Assembly: GCA_019925105.1 (NCBI GenBank)
Contig: JAHGAU010000029.1
Location: 496,001 to 560,000 of the forward strand
Direction of reading: 5' to 3'
Source: Niebla homalea
Lineage: Eukaryota > Ascomycota > Lecanoromycetes > Lecanorales > Ramalinaceae
Length of the DNA stretch: 64,000 nucleotides
The notes under the pieces are model-generated. The model saw only the letters and a list, made by a program, of their open reading frames with translations. It did not search any database and was not told where the DNA came from. This document shows, in pieces, positions 33,901 through 44,519 of the stretch. The position numbers and the translations under genes are program-made. Every line of letters begins with the position of its first letter. The stretch's first letter is position 1.

Positions 33901-34452
33901 TCGCGCCAATCGGGTGATTTGACATAAAGACATGGATATCAGTCAAGGACTGACAAGTTGATGCTAGTGGTATCGGCAGAAACACCAGAGGTCTCTAGCA
34001 GTCCAGCAGCTTCCTAAATGCTCAATTTGAAGCCATTGGAAATGATGAAATTAGAAGATAGAAGGCAGACGACCATTCAGTAAGAAGTCCCGCTACGACC
34101 AGGTTTTCAGGAGCAGAGTCTTCGCACAGTTAAGCACAGTCAAGCGTAGGAGAACCTAGTTCCCCTAAAGGTAAAAGTTCGTCGACAATCTCCGAAAAAA
34201 AGCGAAAGTTCAAGAATGAAGACCGACTGAAGGAATTTTGGTATGTCCACTCTCTAGTGTCGAAGTAGCAGCTGAAGGGGACTTTGATATGTCCACTATA
34301 TTGACTCTCACATGGCGGCCAAGACCATCAGATGTCATTTCAGCGCGAGATCTGTTTCAATGTTCTGGATGTGAAAGCACGTGTACGGATTGAACCTCCT
34401 CGCTTTAACGTGTGCATTCGACACATAACCTTGAATCATTTCAAGGGTTGCA
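30950..34452. other. long intergenic region
   Basis: 3.5 kb with no clear gene. Candidate short frames (31405-31638 minus, 31914-32252 plus, 32324-32617 plus) lack recognisable domains. One 68-codon frame with protein-like composition is listed separately. No tandem or inverted repeats were noticed. Confidence 0.4.
32754..32960 (+). CDS. possible small Ser/Pro-rich protein
   Basis: A 68-codon frame starting at an ATG in CATCATGACG. The product has an Arg/Ser-rich N-terminus, a QQPPPPPPSPV run and a Ser/His/Arg tail. Composition is more protein-like than neighbouring frames, but there is no homology I recognise and no intron signal. It could be a chance frame in a long spacer. Confidence 0.25.
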   Translation: MTNPLPQSRRQLSTSSSTTLGKDLERIMSTNSAKSAKMNINTRTGGQQPPPPPPSPVGFSHSSGSRHR

Positions 34453-36326
34453 ATGGTACCTCTTACCACCCCTGTAGAAAAAACTCATGCAGCATACGAC
34501 AGTGATGTCTCAATGGAGAAGGACGAGACAGAGAGGGAACTCGAGAAGCTGGTCTTTGGGGATGACGCTGGTTTTCAAGAGGGGCCTAAGTTCCATAGGC
34601 ATCCATCATATGATTTATCTGGCAACTCAAAAGATCTGATTCGACAAAAGTCCAATCAAGATGCAGAAGAGGAGGATATCGAAGGAGTGCAAGATTCAGA
34701 TGTGCGTTGAACGTCAACATCATTCGCTCGCATTTCTGAATGTTCTCATAGCTTTTCTTCTTGGATGCCGGACCTTCGGCTGTCGACCTTCCCGACTTTT
34801 TACAAGTCGAGGGTTCCGACGACGATGCTTCCGAGTCTGGAGGGGACAAACCGGCATGGGTCGATAGCGACGACGACCGGCTGGTGGTCTCACTCGCTTC
34901 GAACCCAAGATTACGAAAGCTGCGAACTACTGGTGCTGAAGACCTCATCAATGGCAAAGAGTACACCAAGCGATTGCGGCAGCAATTTGAGCGACTCTAT
35001 CCGGCACCAGAGTGGGCGAACCCCTCTGCGTCCACACATCGTGCAAGGAAGAAGAGGAGAAGGAGAGGATCTGGAAGCTCCGAAACTTCACCATCAAGCT
35101 CGGGCGATGATGACATGTCAGTCGACTCCGACGATTTGGCGCCTCAGCCCCTTGCCAAATTCCTACAACATGCGACCACCCTGACCCGCCAACAATCCCG
35201 GGAGCCTGGACAGAAGCGGGACTTACGATCCGACGTCATCGATATGCACCGATTGAAAGATGTCGGCGGTGCTCAACCAGTATGTATACCACCACCCCCC
35301 ATTTTCACTCCATCAAAAGCTAACCAAACCACCCCTCCCCCCCAACAGTCCGCCATCACAACGCTCACATTCCACCCTCACCACCCCCTGCTCCTCACCT
35401 CTGGCCCTTCCGCCCTCCTCTCCCTCCACCACATCTCCCTGCAACCCCCTAATCCAAACCCGCTCTTAACATCCCTCCACCTCCGCTCGACCCCAATTTC
35501 CACATCCCTCTTCCTCGGCCCCCAGGGCAACAAAGTCTTCTTCGCTGGCCGCCGCCGCTACTTCCACATCTGGGACCTCCAATCGGGGAGGGTGCAGAAA
35601 GTGAGCAAGGTTCTCGGGCACAATAGGACGGAGCAGAGGAGCATGGAGCGGTTCAAGCTGAGCCCCTGTGGAAGATGGATGGGGCTTGTGGGGACACCGA
35701 GGAAAGGGGGTGGATACATCAACATCGTGGATGCGAAAACCACGCTCTGGGTCGCGGAGTGCCGCGTCGAGGGCAACGGTGGCATTGCGGATTTTGATTG
35801 GTGGGGCGATGGGGAGGGGCTGGTGGCTGTGGGGAAGGGCGGGGAAGCGGTGGAGTATTCGTTGCAAGAGCAGCGGGTCGTCGCCAAGTGGACCGATGAG
35901 GGCGCGGTGGGGACTACGGTGGTGAGCCTTGGTGGCCGGGGTTCTGGCCCCGGTGAATTGGGAGGGGATCGATGGCTCGCGGTGGGGTCGTCGAGTGGGA
36001 TCGTCAACGTTTATGATCGGCGGGCCTGGAAGAATGCGGACGGTGTGCCCGCGAGACCGAAGCCGAAGAGAGCGTTCGATCAGCTGACTACGCCGACGAG
36101 TCATCTGGCGTTCGCGCCGGATGGGCAGATCCTGTGTATGGGAAGCAGGTGGAAGAGGGACGCGATTAGGTTGGTGCATCTACCGAGCTGTACTGTATAC
36201 AGGAATTGGCCAACCGCCGGGACGCCGTTGGGTAGAGTCAGCGCCGTGGGGTGGAGTGCCAACAGTGAGATATTGGGGGTGGGTAATGAGCAGGGCAAGG
36301 TGAGGCTTTGGGAGGTTAGAGGTTAA
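34453..36326 (+). CDS. UTP18: U3 snoRNP / small-subunit processome WD40 protein Utp18
   Basis: Three exons, 34453-34701, 34752-35279 and 35349-36326, total 584 residues. Intron 1 (50 bp, donor GTGCGT) joins to give LFFLDAGPSAVDLPDFL, a typical Utp18 segment. Intron 2 (69 bp, donor GTATGT, acceptor CAACAG) is a multiple of three, so the frame stays open through it; the retained version would insert a proline-rich peptide into a beta-propeller strand, so removal is expected. The acidic N-terminus and the basic ARKKRRRRG stretch precede a WD40 propeller (about residue 240 on), with FFAGRRRYFHIWDLQSGRV and RLWEV repeats. Utp18 acts in the nucleolus in early 18S rRNA processing and recruits the Mtr4 exosome helicase in yeast. 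The hexokinase gene converges on it, 203 bp away. Confidence 0.92.
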
Positions 36327-36529
36327 TCTCGAATATGTCAAGGACGCTTGACAGAGCCTGCATTGTAGGAATTGCCTGGAAAGATGTGTGCTTTCCTGCT
36401 TTATTCATCTATCCCCAAGAAGAGAAGACCCGGGGCTGTTTGACACCTCTGCCTGAAGAATCCTTCATGTTGAGATGTCCACCATCAGGTATGTACTTTT
36501 CAGATCCAGTCCCAAAACATCGGATGAAC

Positions 36530-38163
36530 TCAAATCAGCCCATCCTTATTCTTGATCCCCGCCAAATTGCCCGCCTTGATCCTCTTGATCGTGAGCGCAG
36601 CAATCAGCGCAGCCCCAACGCCGCTCCCATCCTCAGCCCCAACAATCGAAATCGGGTCCTTGGGCTCCGTCCAATCCAGGATCTCCCTCAGCGCCACGGC
36701 GCCCCTTGCCTTGAAATGCGGGTACTTGTTGAACACACTCCCATCGGCCCCGACATGACACGTCTTGATGTCCTTCTTCGTGCAGATAGCGGCGGGACCG
36801 CAAGCCGATAGCCTCGCGGACCGTGTGCCAATCAACTCGGCAAGCCGGCGGCACAGCTCAAGTTCGGGCTTGGTGGCGGTGATGCCGAGTTCCTGCTTGA
36901 GCATGTCCCCAGTCTCCTGCAGGTTCTCGAAGGGGTCGGTCTCGATATCAGAGAGGAAGGAAGCGTCGAGGGTATAGGCCTTGCGGAGTTTGCTGATATC
37001 TTGACCAGCGAAGAAGTTGCAGTTCTTGTTGTCGTGGATGTCGACCAGGACGAGACGGAAGAGCTCGCCGAGATAGAGACCTGCGATCATTTTCTCAAAG
37101 GCTTGCTGGCCGGGTCGGGGGGAGTCGTCGTCGACCACGACATCGTATTGAGTTCGTGGCAGAACTTTGTGCTCATTATCGAAGGCGCCATATTCGCAAT
37201 TGATGGCAATTGGCATGTCTGCTGGAAGGTTGTGCTCAGCGATCTTGGGGACTGAACCACAATTCTCCATGTACGCTGCGTTGGTGCCAGTGCCGAAAAT
37301 ACAGCCGATCTTCATTGTAGGGTCGGTGTAGGAGGAGGCGATCAAAGTCCCTGTGGTATCGTTGATGAGTGCGCTGAGCTTCACGGGAATTTTTCTTTTG
37401 GCAAGTGCAGCCTCGAATAGGGGTACGACGTCTTTGCCCTCAACCCCTTTGATATCGAATCCCTTGGTCCATCGCTGTAAGATACCGTGGTCTATATATT
37501 CTTGGGTGGCAGGAAAGGAGAATGTGAAGCCCATGGGGATCTTGTCTATCTTCTCAAGGTCCTCAACTTCATGATGATATTCGATGAACTGTTGGATGCA
37601 GTCGGCAATGTATTCCCACATATCATCGCTCTCACCGGTCTTCAGATCCTCAGGCATCCGGTATTTGGATTGGATAATGTCATATTCTCCCTGATTTTCT
37701 GACAGGATGACCTCGCAAACACGGAGGTTTGTGCCGCCCATGTCAAGAGCCAAATAGGTGCCAGTCTCGTTGCCGTCTGGGTATCCCATTACCCAAGTGG
37801 GATTCATGGGCTTGCGGAGAGGGTCAATCAGCTTCAGGGTGCAAGATTTTGAGAGCCATGACGACTCACGATGCTGCCTCCTTCCACACTCAGGCCTGTA
37901 TAGGCATTAGCAAAATGAGGAAGCAAAATGACACGGACGACATTCCCTTTTCCAATTCTTTGACGAAATGCGCAGTGATCTCCTTCAGCTTCACCTTGTC
38001 AATCGAGAAGATTCCTTCCAACTTCTTAATTTGCGCGAGAAGATCTTGAGGCACATCGGACATGGATCCTGGCATGGTCGTCAATGCTGTGGGACCCATT
38101 ACAGGGATCTTCCAAAGACTGACCCTTGCGGGAAGTCTGTCGCCTAGGCCCTAAGCCGACCAT
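36530..38163 (-). CDS. hexokinase
   Basis: Four exons on the minus strand: 38163-38124, 38068-37946, 37895-37870 (26 nt) and 37810-36530, giving 489 residues. The start MVGLGPRR is typical of filamentous-fungal hexokinases. Visible motifs: LDMGGTNLR (about 85-93, phosphate loop), FTFSFPATQ and GILQRWTKGF (sugar-binding signature), LINDTTGT with the catalytic Asp at about 214, and IFGTGTNAAY. Length matches the family. It phosphorylates glucose and fructose at C6 in the cytosol and, in related fungi, shares in glucose repression signalling. Introns 1 and 3 have GTCAGT and GTGAGT donors. Intron 2 is anomalous: conserved protein sequence (EKG-LSVEGG) requires a junction whose donor reads GAATGT. 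See the separate entry. Confidence 0.93.
37896..37945 (-). other. hexokinase intron 2 with non-canonical GA donor
   Basis: Restoring EKG|LSVEGGSI requires exon 2 to end at 37946 and exon 3 to start at 37895. The intron then begins GAATGT and ends TATACAG, with a good branch site GCTAATG. GAATGT differs from the optimal GTATGT only at position +2. A GT-AG alternative exists (donor GTCGTC at 37941, acceptor CCTGAG ending at 37889) that keeps frame but replaces Leu-Ser by one Ile. Reading through gives a stop after 17 extra codons. Confidence 0.6.
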
Positions 38164-39156
38164 GTTGGCGTTGACCTGAAGGCTCGAGAGGTTTTGTAAA
38201 AGCAAAAAGCTGTATGGCGGCAAGGCCTGAAGGTCAAAGGTCTAGTGTCCGGGAAGGTCGGAAGAAGCCTGCAAGTAGAGCTTTGATTAGTACAGAGAAT
38301 GATATCCACACTTGGCAGGCGAAGTGGTCATTGGGGAGGTCGTAAAGATTTCTCAACAGGCCGTAGATCACAAGTGTAAGATATAATCTGAAACCGTGAG
38401 AGCCCGGGACATACAATTGATCTGGATTTGGCTATTGCGCCATGTCGACGATGACCAATTAGCTGCGATCAAGAATACAAGGACTCAGGCGCTGATAGAC
38501 GGCCGAGGGCACATGTACAGAATCTCGACTGAAGTGGGATGCAAAGCAAAAGTACAAAGTTTATGCTCTATCACAAGCTGTGAGATGGTGGGGCTTGGAA
38601 GCACAAGCATCGCCCTTCACCCCGCTTGCGCGCTGCGATTGTCTCAAGTCAACCTCACATAATCTGCTTATCTCATCCATTGTGCCCGAATCAGACTTGG
38701 ACAAAGCAAAGCATTCCATTTCGCCATCAAAATCGTAGCATAGGTTTTCTCAACTGTTTCAAGTCACCTCAAACGTGAAGTTCAAGACCTGTTGATTGGG
38801 TGACGTAGCGCGTACGGAATAGCCAGGGGGAACTCAAAATGGAGTTATCTATAGAATGTCTTGGCAATTGGCACCGCGTCCTCGCGTCCTCTTTCCTTCC
38901 CTATTGACCAAGAAGATATCAACCTATTTTGCCCGCCCCCCTGGTTCGCACTGTCTCTACCGTCTTTCCCTGTACATATCGAATAATACATTCTCTTCCT
39001 GTTGGCCTACCGTCTTTTCATTGCTTCAAAGAAACCAGCTGTCCTTTCTGTTCTCTTTCTTCCTAGTCTATCAAATTCTTCATTCCTTTGTCTGCATACC
39101 CGTCTCCATTGTTCGTCTCGACACACAGGACTCAGCCAGGCCCATATTGGGGAGCG
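38164..39156. other. divergent promoter region, hexokinase / CSC1-like gene
   Basis: About 1 kb shared by two divergently transcribed genes. The right-hand 300 bp are C/T-rich, fitting the leader of the membrane-protein gene. No individual factor site is compelling. Confidence 0.5.
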
Positions 39157-42100
39157 ATGGATCAGGCATGTCTCTCCAGACTTTCCTCTCTCTACCCTTA
39201 TTGCGAACGTCAATCTGACAAGATGCATAGCCTTGACCCCACCCTATCCACCGTAGCAGTCGAAGCTGCATCCTCTGTGATGGCAGCCGTGTCCAACATG
39301 GCTTCGCCAACATCAGCTGCTCCCACAAATACAATAACGAGCGTCACAGATGCTCTAGATAAAGGCGCCGGTACTGCTCAGCAGAATCAGGGCATGACCA
39401 TTGGCTCCTTCGTAGCCTCATTAGTCTCAGCCTTTGCCATTTTCGGCCTTGAGCTTGCTGTCTTCTTGCTCATAAGCGGCAAGCTGTCCCGCATATACCT
39501 CCCCCGAACCTTTCTGGTACCAGAGAAAGAACGGACAGCAGCCCCACCCAAGGGGCTCTGGCCCTGGGTTCCATCCGTCTTCAAGACCAGCAATTCCGAA
39601 TTCATTCAAAAATGTGGTTTGGACGCCTATTTCTTCCTACGCTATCTACGTACCCTACTCAAAATTTTCATCCCTTGCATGATCGTTATCCTGCCAATTC
39701 TTCTCCCTGTCAATCTCGTTGGCGGGCGAGGACCAAATTTCGCCACCGGCAAATTTAGTGACAATTCCACTTGGTCCAACGCAGATGGACTGGACCGACT
39801 TGGCTGGGGGAATGTCAGCCCTCTGAAGAACGATCGATACTGGGCTCACCTGGTTCTTGCCCTGGGTGTGATCATCTACACATGCTGGGTGTTCTTTGAC
39901 GAATTGAGAGGCTACATCCGCTTAAGACAGGCCTATCTGACCTCACCACAGCATCGCCTCCGAGCTTCCGCCACTACCGTTCTTGTGACAGCGATACCTA
40001 CCAAGTGGTGCACGTACGAGGCTTTGGACGGTCTGTATGACGTTTTCCCTGGTGGAATTCGGAATATCTGGATCAACAGAAACTTCGACGATTTGAATGA
40101 CAAGATCAAGCGGCGCGAAAAGCTAGCTCGTAGTCTTGAGAAAGCCGAAACGAACCTCATAAAGAATGCGAAGAAAGCTGCAACCGAGGAGTCCAAAAAA
40201 GAAGCGAAGAAAAAGGGATCTCGAAAACCGAAATCGCCCATATCAGAACAATCAGAAGCAGATGATCAAACAGGCTTAAGTATGGCACAGGGTGACGGCG
40301 TCAGCGCCGGTGACCCCCATCAAGTCAAACATACCATTGACGAGCTTCTTGACGAAGCCTCCGATGACCCTTCAAGACAGCGATCTCCCGAACGTAACAA
40401 GCCTTTGCTTCCAATCCCGGTCATTGGAGCAGGAGTTGAGGTAGTAGGGCATGGGCTTGAGCAACTCGGGGGAGCTGTGTTTGGAAAAAAGAATACTAGT
40501 CACAAAGAGAAGGCGAAGGAGGTGAGCCGACCAGAAAAGCCAGACAAAGAGCAGAAGAAGCAGGTTCCTACCAGCGTGTATCCCCCGGCTTTTGATGAGA
40601 TCTACGATCCCAACGAAGGCTCCCCGAAATGGAAGGAATATCTCAAAGAGAAAGATCGCGAAACCATGAGGCTGCCAATCTTTGGCTGGCAATGGATGAT
40701 CACACTTCCTCTCCTGGGAAAGAAAGTTGACACAATTTATTACTGCCGGAAAGAGGTTGCTAGATTGAACCTGGAGATTGAAGCAGATCAGAAACAGCCG
40801 GAAAGGTACCCTCTCATGAACTCGGCTTTTGTGCAATTCAACCACCAGGTAGCAGCTCACATGGCGTGCCAGTCTGTGAGCCATCACAGCCCAAATCAAA
40901 TGGCACCGCGTGTCGTTGAGATATCGCCCAACGACGTCATCTGGGACAACATGTCCACCAAATGGTGGGAAGCGTATATTCGGACTGGCATTGTCCTCCT
41001 CATCATTATAGGCCTCATCCTGGGGTGGGCTGTCCCCGTCACCTTTACCGGTCTTCTATCCAACCTGTACTATCTGGAGACAATCACATGGCTCAGCTGG
41101 ATAAAGAGGATACCCGATCTGATCATTTCGATCATTCAGGGTATCCTCCCACCAGCGCTTTTGGCCCTCTTACTCGTTCTGCTCCCTCTGATACTTCGAT
41201 TCTTGGCTCGGGTGCAAGGAGATCTGAACGGTATGTCGGTCGAGTTGACGGTTCAGCGATACTACTTCGCCTTCCTCTTTGTGCAATTGTTCTTGATCGC
41301 CTCGATCTCGTCGGGCATTACCAAGATCATTGCAAAGTTGGCGGAAGCTCCTCAGAGTGTGGCAAGCCTGCTGGCAAGCAACCTGCCGAAAGCTTCAAAC
41401 TACTTCTTCTCGTACATGTTGCTGCAGGCCTTCTCGACCAGCGGAGGTGCGCTAGTCCAGCTGGGAGGCCTCTTCCAGTGGTACATATTAGCCCCTTTGA
41501 TGGACTCGACTGCCCGGCAGAAGTGGAAGCGGCAGATCCAACTCCCAGACATGAAATGGGGAACATTCTTTCCGGTCTATACGAACTTGGCATGCATCGG
41601 TGAGTATTCAATAGAAGCTAACTTCTGTAAGTGAATCCTGCTAACTGCGATCCTTAGGCTTGATCTACTCAGTCGTATCGCCATTGATCCTCGTGTTTAA
41701 TATCGTGACCTTCAGTCTTTTCTGGTTCGTCTACCGTTACAACACGCTGTATGTGACCAAGTTCACCTTTGATACGGGCGGCCTTCTTTTCCCAACAGCC
41801 ATCAATCAACTCTTCACTGGGATTTACGTAATGGAGATCTGCCTCATAGGTCTCTTTTTCTTAGTCAAGGATGTTGGCGAAATCAAAGATGGAAGAGCGG
41901 CAGCCGTTGGCGCACCTTGCAAAGTTCAAGCCATCATCATGATCGTGGCTCTGATTCTCACCATTATTTTCCAATGGCTTCTGAACAACGCTTTTGGCCC
42001 ACTGCTACGATACCTCCCCATCACTCTGGAGGACGAGGCAGTCATGCGAGATGAAGAATTTGCAAGAGCTCAGGAAAAGAGATGGGCGCTCGAGGAAGCT

Positions 42101-42724
42101 GAAGAGGAGCACCGCGAGGCTTCCATGCAAGGTTCCCACGACGACAGCCAGGGCCGATCCCGCGGATACAGCGCAAGGGGTGCAGACAGCTACGAGATGC
42201 AGTCCATGGACGGAGGTCCGGACCTCAGAGCTGATCTGAAGAAGCTCGTCCCACATCTGGACGCACCCGTCAAGCTCTCCTGGGCCACCCGCGACCCGAA
42301 CAAAGTCCGCAAATCTCAACTCCTCTCCCCAGCAATCCTACCGCAGATCAAATCGCCCCGTCACCGCCACCATCATGCACAAGGACAGAAGCCTCCAGCG
42401 GACGTGGAAAATCAAACCGGGACCGATCGCATGGCCGCCGCGCTCTTCTCTGGTATCAATGATGAGATTGAAGATCTCACCCCGGATGACAGGGATAAGC
42501 TGGTCCAGCGCGCATTCCAGCACTCGGCGCTCCGGGCACGGAGACCAGTCATCTGGATCCCGAGAGATGACCTGGGAATCAGCGATGATGAGGTGAGGCG
42601 CACCAAGGAGTTCTCGGGGATGATCTGGATCAGTAATGAGGGGACCGGCTTGGACGGGAAGGGGAGGGTCATCTATAGGAGGAGCCCGCCTGATTTTTCG
42701 GAGATTGATTTGATTGATCTGTGA
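39157..42724 (+). CDS. CSC1/OSCA/TMEM63-type membrane protein (DUF221, Rsn1/Phm7 family)
   Basis: Two exons, 39157-41599 and 41658-42724 (58-bp intron, GTGAGT donor, CTTAG acceptor), total 1169 residues. An in-frame ATG at 39223 is an alternative start with an A at -3; upstream of 39067 the frame is closed. The order is: first membrane segment (GSFVASLVSAFAIFGLELAVFLL), the KLSRIYLPRTF motif, two further segments, a long charged cytosolic loop, then the RSN1_7TM core with about seven segments starting at GIVLLIIIGLILGWAVPVTF, and a cytosolic tail. The tail ends with a PHM7-type extension (VIWIPRDDLGISDDE, FSEIDLIDL). Relatives are mechanosensitive or osmosensitive cation channels or lipid scramblases in plasma membrane and ER. 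The intron splits a glycine codon just before the TM segment LIYSVVSPLILVF. A convergent gene lies 262 bp downstream. Confidence 0.92.
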
Positions 42725-42986
42725 GTAGGGGTCCGTACCATATTCTAGGAACGGTCGACGTTCTTGCTTTGTACAAAAGGCTCTTGCATCGAATTGCACC
42801 ATTCGTGGCTTTAGCGAAGGGAAGGGGGGGCATCTGCATTGATATAGCATTTAAGAGGTCGGCATTAGATACCCGGAAGGTCTTGCACGACCGTGGCTCT
42901 CTGCTTCCGCAACGATACATTTTACGACAGACAAGCAGATCTTGGTGATACTGAAGCATTTCGGATCATATTGTTGTCTCATTCAT

Positions 42987-44519
42987 TTATAGACTAATCC
43001 TCCTCTCCGCCTCACTCACCCCCCTCTGCCATTCCTCCATACACCTCTCCCTCTCCCTCTCCCTCTCCTCTTCTCCTTCCCCATCAACATCATCGACATC
43101 CATCTCGCTCGCCACCCCCAGTGTCCGGGTGTGCATGACCGGCGCAGAACCCCTCCTCCTCCTCCTCCTTGTTGGCCCCCCCTCCCCATCCTCCACGATC
43201 CTCACCCCCAACTCCCCGCCCTCCCGATCGAGCCATCCCCAATCGGGCGGGCTCAACGGCGATACCCCACCTTCATCATCCTTGATGTCGACATCATCGT
43301 CCAGGCCGTCGTCCAGGCCGTCGCTGCTGAAGGCGAGGGAGGGATGGCGCTGCGTTGGTGGTGCGGTGCGCCATGTGGTGGTGACATCATCTGTGAGGGG
43401 GGAGAGGGGCGAGGGGAGGGGAGAGGTGGGGGGGAACGATGATGATGATGATGGAGGAGTGGAGGCGGAAGGTGGAGGGGAGGCGGTGGTGGTGGGGTGG
43501 AGGTCGGGCATTTCGACATCGGTGTCGGTGTCGTGGGGTTCGTTGGGGGAGCTGCGGTTGGAGAAGGAAGTGGAGGAGGAGGATACCGGGGAGGTGAAGA
43601 GGCCCGGGATGATAGTCGATGGCGTATCTGCCGCCGCGTTGCTTGATCCTATGGTGGCGGCCTTGCTCTTGCTCGGATCGACGATTCGCAGGGAAGAAGG
43701 TAGGTCCTGGGCAGGGTTCTTGTGCGTGGGGTTCAGCAGCGTCGAGATCGAGGACGTTCCCTTCTCCGCCGTGGTGCGCACCAGGCCTTTGAGATAATTG
43801 CCCGTCTTCTTCTTGTTGTTGTTGTTGTTGTTATTGGCCACGGTGGGTTCGTCCGCGCTCTTCTTGCAGTAGAGCGGATCCTGCTCAAAGCAGTTGGCGT
43901 CCAGGAAGGCGAAACTCGCCTTCTTCGCGGCTTCCTGCTGAGCCGCTCGCTGCTCCCGGGCTCTCTGCTCCTGCAAGGCCCGCTGCTCTCGTGCTTTTTG
44001 CTCCTTGGCTCTCCAGTGACAGGCGCTCGGGTAGATGCATTGAGCGGCGCAATTCTTCTTGGTGTGGGAGATGGGTTCGTTGGGGTTGGTCGCCTGCTGT
44101 AGCTTTTCTTTCCAGTAGCCCAATTCTTCCCAGCCTACGTAGTCGAATTCGCTGCCACAGGCTCTATGTCTCTTGGTCCGACCGGTGATGGGATCCGTTG
44201 TGGTGCCGCCGCAGAAGTGATGGCCGTCGTACAGGCAGCGGCGGGTGGAGCCTAGGGGATATCGCGTATTGCATTTGTGGCAGACCCAGAGCCAGGGCAT
44301 GGGTTCGTTGACGGGGATATATTCGGCTAGGTCGGCTTGCGCGGCTTGAGCGGCTTGTGTGTTGGGGGCCCGGTTGCTGATCGAGGAGGCTTTCTTGTGA
44401 GTAAGTCGTGGTGGTTTGGGAGAGAGTGGACTGGCTGGCGAAGAAGGACCTGTCGATCGTGAAAGAGCGGACGCGCGCAGAGGCGCAAAAGGGGGAATGT
44501 AGCGACCCATGGTGAGCAT
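42987..44519 (-). CDS. low-complexity protein with a Cys/His motif, unknown function
   Basis: Single-exon gene; the first in-frame ATG is at 44519 (510 residues), with a second at 44510 (MGRYIPPF) as an equally good start. Residues about 70-130 hold a conserved-looking Cys/His cluster: WVCHKCNTRYPLG, RRCLYDGHHFCGG, HRACGSEFDYVGW, and later KKNCAAQCIYPSACHWR. This probably binds zinc. Before and after it the protein is low complexity: Ser/Pro-rich, a Glu/Arg/Gln helix, seven consecutive Asn, long Ser/Pro runs and an Arg/Glu-rich tail. There is no membrane segment or signal peptide. I associate this architecture with uncharacterised Pezizomycotina proteins; a nuclear role is only an inference. 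Antisense open frames across 43129-43797 are shadows of the low complexity. Confidence 0.75.
   Translation of the reverse strand: MLTMGRYIPPFAPLRASALSRSTGPSSPASPLSPKPPRLTHKKASSISNRAPNTQAAQAAQADLAEYIPVNEPMPWLWVCHKCNTRYPLGSTRRCLYDGHHFCGGTTTDPITGRTKRHRACGSEFDYVGWEELGYWKEKLQQATNPNEPISHTKKNCAAQCIYPSACHWRAKEQKAREQRALQEQRAREQRAAQQEAAKKASFAFLDANCFEQDPLYCKKSADEPTVANNNNNNNKKKTGNYLKGLVRTTAEKGTSSISTLLNPTHKNPAQDLPSSLRIVDPSKSKAATIGSSNAAADTPSTIIPGLFTSPVSSSSTSFSNRSSPNEPHDTDTDVEMPDLHPTTTASPPPSASTPPSSSSSFPPTSPLPSPLSPLTDDVTTTWRTAPPTQRHPSLAFSSDGLDDGLDDDVDIKDDEGGVSPLSPPDWGWLDREGGELGVRIVEDGEGGPTRRRRRRGSAPVMHTRTLGVASEMDVDDVDGEGEEERERERERCMEEWQRGVSEAERRISL
43815..43835 (-). repeat. trinucleotide repeat encoding seven Asn
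   Basis: Six AAC codons and one AAT on the minus strand, flanked by Lys codons. A likely length-variable site. Confidence 0.9.

Noticed and set aside
35280..35348. Retained proline-rich insert in Utp18
   Set aside because: It has GTATGT and CAACAG ends, is 69 bp long, and would interrupt the propeller; treated as an intron.
43129..43797. 222-codon antisense frame in the Cys/His protein gene
   Set aside because: Low-complexity shadow rich in Gly, Glu and Val with no domain.
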